DNA of 64,000 nucleotides from Bdellovibrio bacteriovorus (GCF_001592745.1 NZ_LUKD01000001.1:813384-877383), one strand, 5' to 3'. Counted from the first letter of the stretch, positions 16,763-26,570 are shown. Made by a program: numbers and translations. The notes: generated by a model not told the origin, from the letters alone.

Positions 16763-18055
16763 TTAGGACTGCTCAGAAGATGCGTCCGAACGAAGAGTCG
16801 ACGCCGCGACAAAGCCAAAGACCATCCAGTAAAGACGGTCCGCCATTCCACCAATCGATAAGTGGATATGATAGATCACCAGGATTGGAATATGGGACAG
16901 CAAATAAATAGCGACCTGGCGTTTCGCGATACTTGGCGATGTCAGAGCTTTAAATGAACCCAACAACATAAAGATCAAAGCCACAATACTTAGAACAATC
17001 AGAGGCCAGCCTCCGACAACACCCGCTGAAATAAAGATGTTATGCGGATCTTTCATCGCATTATAATTAGAAACGTCCACGTCGTTTCCAGCAGCGAATT
17101 TAGATAGCAATCCATGCCCTAACAAGGGTTCCTCTTGAAAGATTTGAAAGCCTCGTTCGACCTCTTCCCAACGAGAGGCGATACCGTCTTGGGCCTCACG
17201 TCCACCTAAAGCGGCCTGACCCGTCGCAATTCCGCGTGCGAAGTCATAGACCTTGGCGCCGAAAAACATCGAAAAGGTAATTACAAAGGAAGTGAAAGCG
17301 AATTTAAAAATGCGCCCCTGGTTGCTTGCCGTTTTGTGTAAGATCATGGTGACTACAAAAGCCAGAACCGCGGCTCCTGCGGAGGACCTTGTTCCCGTTA
17401 AGATGATCGCGATGAAACTAGCACCCAGGATGAGCGCATCTAAAATTTTATGTTTCGCTTTTGCGTCTTTAAGAAAAGTTCCTAAAGAAAAAATAAAGGC
17501 CACGGTCGCACAGGTCACCATGTGAGGAATGTGCTTGAACACGCCGATAAAGCGTCCGCCTTTAAAAACATGGCCACTTGCCACGACCAGTAAAACCAAT
17601 GAAATCAGAACCAAAAATCCAGACCAGCGTTGAATAAAGCGCAAAAAATCATCGACGCTCCAAAGACTGGGTATCACCAAACCATAGACCACAACCATGA
17701 ACAAAGAGACGCCTAGCGCACCGATCTGCATGATCGCAGATTCACCTGTGTTCACATAATGAGCCTGCAACAATGTCTGCACCGTCAAGGTCAACATCAG
17801 AACATAGACGAAGAGTTTATAGAACCCACTCAAATGATGGCGCGTTCGCACACGCAACCACATGAAAATCAAAGGCACCCCAAAAAGAAAGCACAAAAAG
17901 ACATTCACGAAAGGGTGCAGGCCTTGCTGAAAGATCAAAAACGAAAATCTTTGCGGAATAGGCAGCACGGCCCCAAAGGAAATCTTAGAAATGAAAATCA
18001 AAGCCGCGAGAGCTTTTATAAGAAATAAAATTCGACCGTCGCGAGCTTGCATCAT
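16763..18055 (-). CDS. O-antigen ligase/polymerase family membrane protein
   Basis: 430 residues with about ten membrane helices. The Wzy_C-type features are a periplasmic loop with GHGLLSKFAAGNDVD and DPHNIFISAGVVGG, and LTGTRSSAGAAVLAF before it; the His in DPHN is typical of O-antigen ligases (WaaL) and Wzy polymerases. These join or extend polymer on a lipid carrier at the outer face of the inner membrane. Start at 18055 or 18052. It begins three bases after the SLBB gene stop, so they are one transcript. Confidence 0.85.
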   Translation of the reverse strand: MMQARDGRILFLIKALAALIFISKISFGAVLPIPQRFSFLIFQQGLHPFVNVFLCFLFGVPLIFMWLRVRTRHHLSGFYKLFVYVLMLTLTVQTLLQAHYVNTGESAIMQIGALGVSLFMVVVYGLVIPSLWSVDDFLRFIQRWSGFLVLISLVLLVVASGHVFKGGRFIGVFKHIPHMVTCATVAFIFSLGTFLKDAKAKHKILDALILGASFIAIILTGTRSSAGAAVLAFVVTMILHKTASNQGRIFKFAFTSFVITFSMFFGAKVYDFARGIATGQAALGGREAQDGIASRWEEVERGFQIFQEEPLLGHGLLSKFAAGNDVDVSNYNAMKDPHNIFISAGVVGGWPLIVLSIVALIFMLLGSFKALTSPSIAKRQVAIYLLSHIPILVIYHIHLSIGGMADRLYWMVFGFVAASTLRSDASSEQS

Positions 18056-18057
18056 TC

Positions 18058-18609
18058 TTAGTTGTTTCCTGTGTTCTTATCGATCAGAACTGCGGTCAAA
18101 GCGATACCAAGGATCACGGACACAAGAGTGATACCACGAGCCGTTTCGTTACTGATCCACGGAGTGCGCGGAGGAACATAGACGAAGTCGTCTTGATGCA
18201 GACGAAGCGCGCGAGTCCCACCGAACTTAATCAGCTTTTCGGCATCAACCTCATAAGCACCTTGATACTCATTGACCGCTTTAGATTTAATCTCTGCCCA
18301 AGTTTTAGGCTCCATCTTGCGAACAATCACTTCGGAAAGGTCTCCCCCGTTGGTTGTACCACCAGCCAGAGTGATCAACTTCAGAAGATCTGTGCCGGCT
18401 GGCACATAATAGATACCAGGCTTATTGACCGCACCCAAAAGCTGCACCGTCACCAAGGACTCTTTCGGTGAAGACCGGAAGATATACTCGGATGTCTGCT
18501 GAGGAGGCTTGATGTCACTTAAAAGCCCCATGTCGTCTGCATGCGCGCCAGAACAGGTGATCAATAAAACTACGGCCATTATAAAACGAAGGGGTCTTTG
18601 TAAACTCAT
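18058..18609 (-). CDS. SLBB-domain polysaccharide export protein
   Basis: 183 residues. ATG 18609 with a strong GGAGGAG site; the longer frame reads into the divergent promoter region. Signal peptide ends near AHA-DD. One SLBB domain: VQLLGAVNKPGIYYVPAGTDLLKLITLAGG (~50-80), then DDFVYVPPRTPW. A C-terminal helix (~155-178) anchors it in the inner or outer membrane. It is shorter than Wza and lacks the polysaccharide export signature at the N terminus, so a minimal or partner protein is likely. First gene of the cluster. Confidence 0.82.
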   Translation of the reverse strand: MSLQRPLRFIMAVVLLITCSGAHADDMGLLSDIKPPQQTSEYIFRSSPKESLVTVQLLGAVNKPGIYYVPAGTDLLKLITLAGGTTNGGDLSEVIVRKMEPKTWAEIKSKAVNEYQGAYEVDAEKLIKFGGTRALRLHQDDFVYVPPRTPWISNETARGITLVSVILGIALTAVLIDKNTGNN

Positions 18610-18705
18610 GGTATCTCCTCCTACAACAACAACCCTGGACCTAAATCGAGAGGCTCGACCTCTGTCAATAAATTTCGATGACTTGACTTCGGTCTGTGCA
18701 TCACA

Positions 18706-19752
18706 ATGAAGTCTATGACGACTTCCGTTCCTGAGCACGAAAAACTTTTTGACGAAATTTGCAATAAACTAAACGAGTTAAGTACCCAGCATCAGGGAGA
18801 GGAACCTATGCCCCCTCAACCAAAGTATGAACAGATGCAAGTTCAGATGAAAAAATTCCATTCTGAACTGAAGGGTTCCCAAGAAGAGTTGAAAGAAAAA
18901 ATCAAATCTCTTGAGAACGTCTCTTACGGACCTGAAACATTGGATGCGCAAATCAAACAACTTGCCGACCAGCTTTCTGCCGAAAGAGCCAGTAACACAA
19001 AACTCAGTGGCGACTTAGCAAAATCTTTAGAACTCAGCCTGCAACTGCAGTTAGAGATCCAAGGCCTGAAAGCCCGCGCATTGCAAATGCAAAGCGAAGA
19101 GAAAAAGTACAGTCAGGCTCTTTTTGAGAAGAACAAAACTCTGCAAAGAGATTTGGAACTCAACCAAGCGCTTAAAGATGAAACTGCCATGGAACTCGCG
19201 AAAGCGAAAAGTGCCTTTGCTAAAGAACAACAACTTTGGGAAGAGCAGCGCGAACACTTTGAGGCGGCCATTCAAACTTTGAAGACGGAAAAGCACGAAC
19301 TGAAGCAAACCGTTGATGAGATGCAAGCCACCATCGAAGAGCGCGATCAAAATATTGCTTCTTTGAATGAGGAAATCGAGAAAATCTCGGCGTCTTTCGG
19401 GGAAGTGGAAGCTTCGGCGCAGCAACAAAACGATGTTCTCAAAAATTTAATGTCTGTTGCAGAAACAAAAATTATTGAGATGAAGCTCGCTTTGGATAAA
19501 AAGGCTTTAGAGGCTCAAGACTACTACAGTCACCTTCAACAAGCTCTGACTCAGCTGGGTGTCCTTAAACAAGAGAATGCCGCACTGAAAGAGTACGTCG
19601 CGAAGTTGAACTACTACCACCAGCAAGCCCAGCAGGCGCAAATGGCGGTGGCTCAGATGGCTCAAGTCGCTGCGGCTCAGGTGCAAACACCTCAACAGCA
19701 GACAGCGCAACCGCAGGCGCAACAAGCGCTTCCGCCTTCGGCTAGAAACTGA
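18706..19752 (+). CDS. long coiled-coil protein with Gln-rich tail
   Basis: 348 residues. No signal peptide or membrane helix. Residues ~40-300 are almost one heptad-rich coiled coil (LSAERASNTKLSGDLAKSLE..., LKTEKHELKQTVDEMQATIEE). The last ~45 residues are Gln/Ala rich (HQQAQQAQMAVAQMAQ). Probably a cytoplasmic structural or scaffold protein. The gene is divergent from the polysaccharide cluster with a 96-base gap that should hold promoters for both. No specific family recognised. Confidence 0.75.
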   Translation: MKSMTTSVPEHEKLFDEICNKLNELSTQHQGEEPMPPQPKYEQMQVQMKKFHSELKGSQEELKEKIKSLENVSYGPETLDAQIKQLADQLSAERASNTKLSGDLAKSLELSLQLQLEIQGLKARALQMQSEEKKYSQALFEKNKTLQRDLELNQALKDETAMELAKAKSAFAKEQQLWEEQREHFEAAIQTLKTEKHELKQTVDEMQATIEERDQNIASLNEEIEKISASFGEVEASAQQQNDVLKNLMSVAETKIIEMKLALDKKALEAQDYYSHLQQALTQLGVLKQENAALKEYVAKLNYYHQQAQQAQMAVAQMAQVAAAQVQTPQQQTAQPQAQQALPPSARN

Positions 19753-19771
19753 AAGCAAAGACTACAAAAAT

Positions 19772-19802
19772 AAAAAAGGCTCCTTCTCAGGAGCCTTTTT
19801 TA
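19772..19802. terminator. bidirectional intrinsic terminator
   Basis: Stem GGCTCCT / AGGAGCC with a four-base loop, an A run before and a T run after. It lies between the convergent coiled-coil and 3D-domain genes. Confidence 0.9.
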
Positions 19803-19803
19803 T

Positions 19804-20796
19804 TTATTTGCTACGCGGTAGATCAGGATACGCTCTTCTTTCCAACACGCCTTTAGCGACGTCGCCTGTGACTCGGAAGTAAGGAATATTGGTTTTCACA
19901 TCTCCCAAACCCAGTTTTTTGAACGGGTTCGCATTATCCAACCAGCTATAATAGCCGGTGTAAAAATCAAACCTTCCGCGCCCTACGATACCACGGCCCT
20001 TGTCGCGAATAACAAAGTAGCCGTTGTGTTTCGTTCCATCCGGCAATTGCAAGCCAACAACAGCGGGAACATAGATCACTTCGCCCGGCTTGTAGATAGT
20101 TAAATCCGCCGCCAATGTATAAAAGGGATCTAAGCAAGAGCTGTTCACGCCATAACCATAGCGACAACCGTCTTCTTCAATTTCAAAAAAGCGTTCTTGT
20201 CCTTCAAAGCGTCCAATGATGTTAAAGGTGTGAGTTTTACCTTTTTGAATTACCGCACAAGAACCTTGCAAAGAACACGCGGCCCAAGTTTTTGCACAGA
20301 CTTTCAATAAGACTTTTCCGCCGGCTCCGTGCAGATCTCTTTTCGCATCGTCAGCGCATTTATTTTTATCCTCGTTAAGAACAGCAAAGTAATAAACGGT
20401 TGGTTTTAAAACACCAGGACCACTAAGAACTGGCTTCGGATCTTCTTTAGGATCCTCTGCGGCTACATCGGGTTTTACCTCGGGTTTGATTTCCGGCTTC
20501 GGCGTTTCCTTGCCGCCCGACTCTTTTGGCTTAGCCGGTGTCTCGGGAGAACTGACTGTGGCCGGCCCCACCGGAAGAGTTGTTTTCGGAGCCTGCGATG
20601 GAACCTCTTCGGTCATGACCTCTTCCGATTCTTCATTGGCGTAAAGCTCCTGAAGTGGCTTTTCAAATTGTCTTGAGTTCTCGTCCCAAGAACCTACGGG
20701 ATGCTCGATATTGGCTTCCATATTGCCACAGGCAACCATCCCTAATACCGCGCTAAGAAAAATTAAATGTCTTAAAATTTTCTTTTGCATACTCAT
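19804..20796 (-). CDS. 3D-domain lipoprotein, probable peptidoglycan-acting enzyme
   Basis: 330 residues from ATG 20796 (AAGGGG upstream). Lipobox VACG with the Cys near residue 23. Residues ~60-120 are a Pro/Lys/Glu-rich linker. The C-terminal part carries a 3D domain, as in MltA and the YabE/YuiC proteins: TLAADLTIYKPGEVIYVPAVVGLQLPDG, HNGYFVIRDKGRGI and GRFDFYTG, with the three Asp of the family. A lytic transglycosylase role is likely but the MltA catalytic half is not evident. Several Cys before the domain may pair. Confidence 0.82.
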   Translation of the reverse strand: MSMQKKILRHLIFLSAVLGMVACGNMEANIEHPVGSWDENSRQFEKPLQELYANEESEEVMTEEVPSQAPKTTLPVGPATVSSPETPAKPKESGGKETPKPEIKPEVKPDVAAEDPKEDPKPVLSGPGVLKPTVYYFAVLNEDKNKCADDAKRDLHGAGGKVLLKVCAKTWAACSLQGSCAVIQKGKTHTFNIIGRFEGQERFFEIEEDGCRYGYGVNSSCLDPFYTLAADLTIYKPGEVIYVPAVVGLQLPDGTKHNGYFVIRDKGRGIVGRGRFDFYTGYYSWLDNANPFKKLGLGDVKTNIPYFRVTGDVAKGVLERRAYPDLPRSK

Positions 20797-20960
20797 AAAG
20801 CGACCCCTTACGACCGGTCGCCAGAATACCAAGACTTTCTGCTAACCGAGCAAGAATGTGATCCCGCTGAAAAGATGAAAATTGCGGTGACAAAGATGGG
20901 CCCTCTTCTAAAGGTGGGCCAGCCATTGTATAACCTGTTGATGTTTGATAGCTTTCTTGA

Positions 20961-22250
20961 ATGAGTTCAGACAGTTTCCTCTCTATTGATTTTGGTACGA
21001 GTAATTCTTTGGTCGGCGCCTTTCACAAAGGGCAAAGATATGAAGCCCTCCAATTAGATCCTAAATCCCAAGATCCCACGATGATGAGAACTCTTCTCTA
21101 TTTCCCTCATCCAGATCTTTGTTATTACGGCACGGAAGCTATTGAGCAATATATTGAACAGGACATGGAAGGTCGCTTGTTCCGCTCATTCAAGTCTCAT
21201 CTTCCGAATCAGAGCTATTTAGGGACTGTGCTTAACAATCGCATTCTTACCCTTGAAACTTTGATTGGTGTCTTTCTGCTGGAATTGAAAAAAAGAGCTG
21301 AAAAAATATTAGACACTCCGATTGAAAGAGCCGTTATCGGTCGTCCCGCGCGTTATTCTATGGATCCGGTGGCTGATGGCTTTGCCCTGCATCGCATGGA
21401 AAAAGCAGCCACCTTCGCTGGTTTTAAAGAAGTGCAATTCGTTCCAGAACCTTTAGCTGCCGCCTTTGATTATCGCCGTCAGTTAAAAAGTGAAAAGATT
21501 GTTCTTATCGGAGACTTCGGTGGCGGAACTTCTGACTTTACCTTGATCAAACTTCGTCCCGAAGGTTTTGCTAAAGAAGACGTCTTAGCTATCGATGGCT
21601 GCCCCTTAGCAGGGGATGCTTTAGACAGTGTTTTTATGAGCCACCGCTTGAATGAATACTTCGGAGCAAAATCCCGTTACCGCCTTCCAATGGGTAGCAA
21701 CGTTCTAACTATGCCGCCCGCAGTTTCGCAGCGCTTGAATCATCCCGCGCATATTGTGCATCTCAAAGAGAAGGATACTTACGAGTTCATCCGCGAAGTG
21801 AAAAAGTGTTCGCTGACTCAGAAAGATGCAGACGCCGTCGAAAGACTTTTCGTTCTTATCGAAGATCAACAGATATTCCCTTTCTTTGAAAATATCGAAA
21901 AGACCAAACGAGCTCTTTCAGGCAACGAGTCCACAGAGTTCTCTTATGACTATCCAGGCTTGGAAATGAAAGAGTCTTTCAGCGTAAAACAATTCATCGA
22001 TTGGGCTACGGGAACAAAAGAAAAAATCTTTGCCGCTTTAGATGAGTGTTTGAAAAATGCAGGTGTCACATCAGATCAGGTGGATCTCGTATGTCTGACA
22101 GGGGGTACGGCGAAAGTCCCATTCATTCAGCAAGAATTAGAAAATCGATTTGGTAAAGAACGTCTGCAAACTCAAGCGCACTTTCACTCGGTGCTATCGG
22201 GTTTGACAGAGTCCGCAGGCTTTTGGGCCCACGGACAGAAGGTCACATAG
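20961..22250 (+). CDS. Hsp70-like protein (YegD type)
   Basis: 429 residues: only the actin-like ATPase part of Hsp70. Seen: phosphate-1 SIDFGTSNSLVGAF, a connecting GDFGGGTSDFTLI, VPEPLAAAFDY and adenosine-type VCLTGGTAKVPFIQQEL. The peptide-binding domain of DnaK is missing, as in E. coli YegD. The substrate is unknown. Stand-alone gene, converging on the RlmI-like gene with a one-base gap. Confidence 0.9.
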   Translation: MSSDSFLSIDFGTSNSLVGAFHKGQRYEALQLDPKSQDPTMMRTLLYFPHPDLCYYGTEAIEQYIEQDMEGRLFRSFKSHLPNQSYLGTVLNNRILTLETLIGVFLLELKKRAEKILDTPIERAVIGRPARYSMDPVADGFALHRMEKAATFAGFKEVQFVPEPLAAAFDYRRQLKSEKIVLIGDFGGGTSDFTLIKLRPEGFAKEDVLAIDGCPLAGDALDSVFMSHRLNEYFGAKSRYRLPMGSNVLTMPPAVSQRLNHPAHIVHLKEKDTYEFIREVKKCSLTQKDADAVERLFVLIEDQQIFPFFENIEKTKRALSGNESTEFSYDYPGLEMKESFSVKQFIDWATGTKEKIFAALDECLKNAGVTSDQVDLVCLTGGTAKVPFIQQELENRFGKERLQTQAHFHSVLSGLTESAGFWAHGQKVT

Positions 22251-22251
22251 A

Positions 22252-23553
22252 CTATACGTAGTGCACGTACATCTTAAGATAAAAACCCTCAGGGAACTGC
22301 ATCAGCGTCGGATGATCCGCGGCATGTCCCCCACGCAAAACGCTGCGCACTTCGAACGAATTACGAAGTGAGGCTTTACGAATGGCATCACGGAACTCTT
22401 CTTCCTCTAACAACCCAGAACAAGAGCACGAAGCGACAAACCCATTGCGCTTCACCATGCGGAAGGCATGCGTGTTCATCTTCAGATACGCGTGTTTACC
22501 AATAGGAATATCTTTTTTAGATTTGATGAAGGCCGGAGGATCTGCGATCACGATGTCATAGTGAGCGCTTGGTAAACTAGTCAGGCCTTCAGATACGTCC
22601 ATTTCATGAACAACAACTTCAGCGCCTTCGCGTTCCGCATTTTTCTTGGCGAAAGCCAACGCCGTTTTAGAAACATCCACCAAAGAGACTTCCACTTCAA
22701 AACCCAAGGATTTTAAACCACGAGTGATTTGCGTCGACCAGTGGCCTACATAACAGCACAAATCTAAAACACGAAGTTTGCGTTTAGGTTCTGTCTTTGC
22801 CCAATTCTTAAAAAGGTTCACTGCCAAGTGAATATTGTGTGTCTGATCTAAAAAGAAGCCTGTTTTCTGTCCTTCTTTCAAATCACAGCTCATGGCCACA
22901 ACACCGTCATCGGCAGCAGCATTCAAAAGAATCTCTACGTCGGTCAAATCAAAGTCAGGAAGATCTTTAATAACGTTAGGCTCTTCAACGTTTAAGCCTT
23001 CTAATTTACGAATGCCGACGTCGTTACGAATAACAACCGCCGTTTCATTCCATGAAAAATTAGAAAGACCTTGTTCGTGCGCTTTTTGCACTAAACCTTT
23101 GAAGAAATCTTCGGCATTCTTCAAAGCTTCATTCATTCCCGCCGTTACCAACTGAGCCGCAAAGACCTGCGCCTTTTTGCCTTTTTGTTCGATAACGTAA
23201 TAGTCCAAAACTAACCCTGGAATGTAATCAGATTCACCGAAAGCCAAACGGAAACTTCCACGAAAGCCCGCGGCCTTACGTACTTTCCAAGAATTTAAGA
23301 TCTTCCCCTGCAGGAATTCGAAACTCGTAGGTTCTTTTTCCTGGCTATTAAAGCTGAGAGCACGAAAAGCGATCAAGGAATGAGGATTGCCGTAACCGCG
23401 AGCTAAAAACTGCCCCTTAGAGTCTTGCAACTCGACCGGAGTTCCCGGCAACAAACCTTTTGGACTTGCTGAAAGTTCATTAGAAAACACCCACGGGTGT
23501 CCACTGCGAATACGTTTATCTGCTCCAGGGCGGAGTCTCCATACAGTCGTCAT
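22252..23553 (-). CDS. rlmI: RlmI-like 23S rRNA cytosine methyltransferase
   Basis: 433 residues. N-terminal PUA domain (LRPGADKRIRSGHPWVFSNEL), an EEHB-like middle part (KTGFFLDQTHNI) and a C-terminal SAM-binding fold (VLDLCCYVGHWSTQI, VIADPPAFIKSKKD). These are features of RlmI, which makes m5C1962 in 23S rRNA; the PPAF motif and downstream Cys residues fit an m5C enzyme. ATG 23553 has AAGGTGAG upstream; it overlaps the stop of the phytase-like gene. The exact target base is inferred from family. Confidence 0.85.
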   Translation of the reverse strand: MTTVWRLRPGADKRIRSGHPWVFSNELSASPKGLLPGTPVELQDSKGQFLARGYGNPHSLIAFRALSFNSQEKEPTSFEFLQGKILNSWKVRKAAGFRGSFRLAFGESDYIPGLVLDYYVIEQKGKKAQVFAAQLVTAGMNEALKNAEDFFKGLVQKAHEQGLSNFSWNETAVVIRNDVGIRKLEGLNVEEPNVIKDLPDFDLTDVEILLNAAADDGVVAMSCDLKEGQKTGFFLDQTHNIHLAVNLFKNWAKTEPKRKLRVLDLCCYVGHWSTQITRGLKSLGFEVEVSLVDVSKTALAFAKKNAEREGAEVVVHEMDVSEGLTSLPSAHYDIVIADPPAFIKSKKDIPIGKHAYLKMNTHAFRMVKRNGFVASCSCSGLLEEEEFRDAIRKASLRNSFEVRSVLRGGHAADHPTLMQFPEGFYLKMYVHYV

Positions 23554-24659
23554 CACTCACCTTCAACGGCAAAGACCAAAAGCTCGGTCACTTCTTTCTT
23601 AGAAAAATTATCGTCTACCATTACCAGAAGAGAGCGCCGTCCGTCTGCTAATTTCGGTCCCCAAGCCATGGCCTCGAAATTTTCTACACTCTTTCCAGGT
23701 CGAGATTTTGTGAGATCCGTTTCAAAATCAATTAATGAGGTTTTAGAGGCCCCCTTGAACTTGCCCGCCTCTAACTGAGGCAGCTTGGAAACATCCGTGG
23801 CGGCGGAGAGATCTGCCAAATAAAGCTTCGTGGTCTTTCCAAGAAGGCTCTTGGGAGAAACTCGGACCCCTCTTTCCATAACAATCAGTTTATTTTCGGA
23901 CAATGCCAGAATTTCAGAAACTCCACGAAAGACCTCGTGGCCATTATCGGTGCTCGCAGGCGCATCCAAGTTATACGCGTACTCGGCTAACACCTTATAG
24001 CCCCCAGATTCTTTATCTTCGTACTTAAGAACGCGGATCCAAGCGCCCGTCGAGGCTTTATCAACAAAAGAGCTGTCTTGAAGAAGAGGTGATTCTGTGG
24101 CTGCGAAAATAAATTTTCCATCGCCAAAAGAAGTAAGCCCTTCAAAGGCCACATTGTTCTGGGTGCCTTTCTTTTGTTGGCCCGTCAGTTCTGGCAAAAA
24201 CTTCTCTGGCAGTGGCAGATCACTTTTCCATTGACCGTCTCTGGATACACGGAAAAGTCTTGGCATTTGACGAGGCTTTGCGTTGTTATTGCCTTCAGAA
24301 GAAATAACAAGATCGCCGTTCGGTAAAAGCACCAAGCCCTCGGCATCAAGGGCATCTTCCTTGCCTTCGTGTTTCGGCAGATTTTTAATAAACAGCACAT
24401 CTTTTGGTTTGAGCGTTACAGACTTCTTTTCAATGGAAAGTTCAAACTCGTAAAATCGCGGCTCTCCGAAACGGCCTCGATCATCCGAAACCGCGTAAAG
24501 AGAATGTCCTGACCAGGCAATGCCAGAAAGACCACCGATCGTGGTCTTTTTAAATTTTTGCGCATTTTTTATGGAAGTTTCACCGACGTATTCCAAATGC
24601 AAAGCCTGCGCTTGGAATCCCAGAAATAAACTGAAGAAAATCCCGCAGGCTTTAAGCAT
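23553..24659 (-). CDS. esterase-like/phytase-like secreted propeller protein
   Basis: 368 residues from ATG 24659, which gives a signal peptide (FQAQA-LHLEYVGE). Propeller-type repeats of the esterase-like phytase family: GGLSGIAWSGHSLYAVSDDRG, DAEGLVLLPNGDLVISSEGN, NVAFEGLTSFGDGKFIFAATE, ENFEAMAWGPKL. Members bind metal ions, and some hydrolyse phosphate esters; activity is unproven for most. The start overlaps the Rieske gene stop (TAATG). The C-terminal part of the adaptor at 8946 has the same kind of repeats. Confidence 0.82.
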   Translation of the reverse strand: MLKACGIFFSLFLGFQAQALHLEYVGETSIKNAQKFKKTTIGGLSGIAWSGHSLYAVSDDRGRFGEPRFYEFELSIEKKSVTLKPKDVLFIKNLPKHEGKEDALDAEGLVLLPNGDLVISSEGNNNAKPRQMPRLFRVSRDGQWKSDLPLPEKFLPELTGQQKKGTQNNVAFEGLTSFGDGKFIFAATESPLLQDSSFVDKASTGAWIRVLKYEDKESGGYKVLAEYAYNLDAPASTDNGHEVFRGVSEILALSENKLIVMERGVRVSPKSLLGKTTKLYLADLSAATDVSKLPQLEAGKFKGASKTSLIDFETDLTKSRPGKSVENFEAMAWGPKLADGRRSLLVMVDDNFSKKEVTELLVFAVEGE

Positions 24660-25699
24660 TAACTTCTCCAGCGAAGTTCTGTTTCTTTCACCGGATGATT
24701 GAAGTCGCGCTTTTGTTCTAAGTGATCGTGGTATTCCGTTTTCAAAGAATAATACCACTTCGCTTGGGTGTCGGCGTCTTTGATTAACATCAGGCTAGGA
24801 TCGTATTTCAATCCTTCTTGCTGTTTTGTCACCGCATCCATATCTTGACCCAAGAAAGTTTTTGAGAACTGATTGATCGCCGGTTTCAAAAGCGTCAACC
24901 AAGGAATGTCCCAGTAAGCCAGCTGAGTCACGCGCGTATTCTTTTCATCAACCGGAGTTAGCGCTGTGTAAGAATAAAAATTGCGAGGTCCGACTTCGAT
25001 ATGCTCGACGCGAACACAAGGAAGAGTGAAAGTGATCTCTGTCGTCGGAGTTCCACCCAAAATTTTATAGGCCTTCGAGTTTTTAGAAGGCTGATGGCGC
25101 ACCATTTGGAAACCATAATTCACCGGCGCAAATTTTTTGCGTTTTTCCAACATGGTTTTTTCTGAGCGCCAGAACCAGCTCTTATGCACGTAAGGTCCAT
25201 GCGCTGGATCCATCAAACCGATCACCGCGTGATCTACGTGACACGGAAAATTAACAACGTAAGTCAGCCTTGGCTTCACATCGTTGCCAAAGGCCTTCAT
25301 CACGGGAATTTGCGGCGCTTTAGTCATGTCATAATCTTTATCGCCAATGAAAATCCAGATCAGGCCCTGCGCTTCGTGCACAGGATAAGAACGTACTTTG
25401 ATTTTATTCGGATTCAAATCCTGACCAGGGCACAAAGAAGGAATCTCTGTGCACATACCTGAGCCGTCAAATTTCCAACCGTGATAAGGACACTCGATAG
25501 TGTCTTCGACCACGCGACCATAGCTCAAAGGAATGCCACGATGAGGACAGATATCACGAACGGCAGAAACTTTTCCTTTAGAATCGCGGAAAAAGACAAT
25601 AGGTTCATTCATGATCTTACGAGCTTGAGACTTTCCCACAGCCAATTCACTGCTAGGTAAACCCACGTACCAAACATTCTTTAAAAAACCGGTATACAT
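24659..25699 (-). CDS. Rieske 2Fe-2S non-heme iron oxygenase
   Basis: 346 residues. The Rieske domain is at the N terminus with CPHRG and, 18 residues further, CPYHGW (Cys/His pairs for the 2Fe-2S cluster, about 49-71). The C-terminal part has VNFPCHVDHAVIGLMDPAHGPYVH, matching the mononuclear iron site pattern (Asp/His..His) of ring-hydroxylating oxygenases. No reductase or beta subunit is nearby, so electrons come from elsewhere. The substrate cannot be told. A ribosome site GGAAAGAA precedes ATG 25699. Confidence 0.88.
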   Translation of the reverse strand: MYTGFLKNVWYVGLPSSELAVGKSQARKIMNEPIVFFRDSKGKVSAVRDICPHRGIPLSYGRVVEDTIECPYHGWKFDGSGMCTEIPSLCPGQDLNPNKIKVRSYPVHEAQGLIWIFIGDKDYDMTKAPQIPVMKAFGNDVKPRLTYVVNFPCHVDHAVIGLMDPAHGPYVHKSWFWRSEKTMLEKRKKFAPVNYGFQMVRHQPSKNSKAYKILGGTPTTEITFTLPCVRVEHIEVGPRNFYSYTALTPVDEKNTRVTQLAYWDIPWLTLLKPAINQFSKTFLGQDMDAVTKQQEGLKYDPSLMLIKDADTQAKWYYSLKTEYHDHLEQKRDFNHPVKETELRWRS

Positions 25700-25715
25700 T
25701 TCTTTCCTTTTTTAC

Positions 25716-26570
25716 TTACAGACCTGCGCGCTTTTCCGCCAGAAGACAGGTGTTCTGAAGAAGAGTTGCGATCGTCATTGGACCCACTCCCCCAGGTACA
25801 GGAGTCACCGCTTTCACCCATCCATCAAGCTCTTCCGTGCGCACGTCGCCACAAAGCTTTCCGTTCGGGCCATCATGGTGCATTCCCACGTCGATGACAA
25901 TAGCATCTTTCTTAAAATCTTCACGTCCCAAAAGGCGCGCTTTACCTGCGGCCACGACGACCAGATCAGCTTCTCGGACTACGGTGGATAAATCTTTTGT
26001 TTTCGAATGACAAACAGTCACAGTGGCATTGGCCTCTGTCAGAAGCTGAGCCATGGGTTTTCCCACAATATTACTGCGCCCTACAACCACGGCACGCAGT
26101 CCTTCCGCAGAAATTCCATAGTGCTTAAGAATCGTCATGACCCCTTCTGGAGTGCAGGGTTTCACGATCGGTTTTCCCGCGAAAAAAAATCCCAAAGACG
26201 CATATGTTAAACCGTCTGAATCTTTCTCCGGTGATACCAGTCGAAGTACCTCATCCGAACTCAAATGACCTGGCAGAGGAAATTGCACTAAGATGCCATC
26301 AACGGAAGCATCGTTATTAAGGGCCTTGATCTGAGCATTAAGTTCTTTTTGCGTGGTGTGCGCCGGCATCGCAATGATTTGCGAGGTCATGCCAACCGAT
26401 TCACAAGCTTTCTTCTTATTTCTTACGTAGATATGGCTGGCATCATCATCACCGACAATGACAACCGACAGATGAGGAGCCCGTCCCACTTTTTGTGAAA
26501 AACTCGCGACTCGAGGAGACAGCTTTGAACGCACTTCTTTGGCGACTTCTTTACCATTAAGAATGAGCAT
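25716..26570 (-). CDS. folD: methylene-THF dehydrogenase/methenyl-THF cyclohydrolase
   Basis: 284 residues, normal for FolD, which interconverts methylene-, methenyl- and formyl-tetrahydrofolate. Seen: SHIYVRNKKKACESVGM (catalytic Tyr and Lys), VDGILVQFPLP, KPCTPEGVM, VVGRSNIVGKPMAQLL (NADP-binding) and TPVPGGVGPMTIATLLQNT. First gene of the minus operon folD, Rieske, phytase-like, rlmI. Confidence 0.96.
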   Translation of the reverse strand: MLILNGKEVAKEVRSKLSPRVASFSQKVGRAPHLSVVIVGDDDASHIYVRNKKKACESVGMTSQIIAMPAHTTQKELNAQIKALNNDASVDGILVQFPLPGHLSSDEVLRLVSPEKDSDGLTYASLGFFFAGKPIVKPCTPEGVMTILKHYGISAEGLRAVVVGRSNIVGKPMAQLLTEANATVTVCHSKTKDLSTVVREADLVVVAAGKARLLGREDFKKDAIVIDVGMHHDGPNGKLCGDVRTEELDGWVKAVTPVPGGVGPMTIATLLQNTCLLAEKRAGL

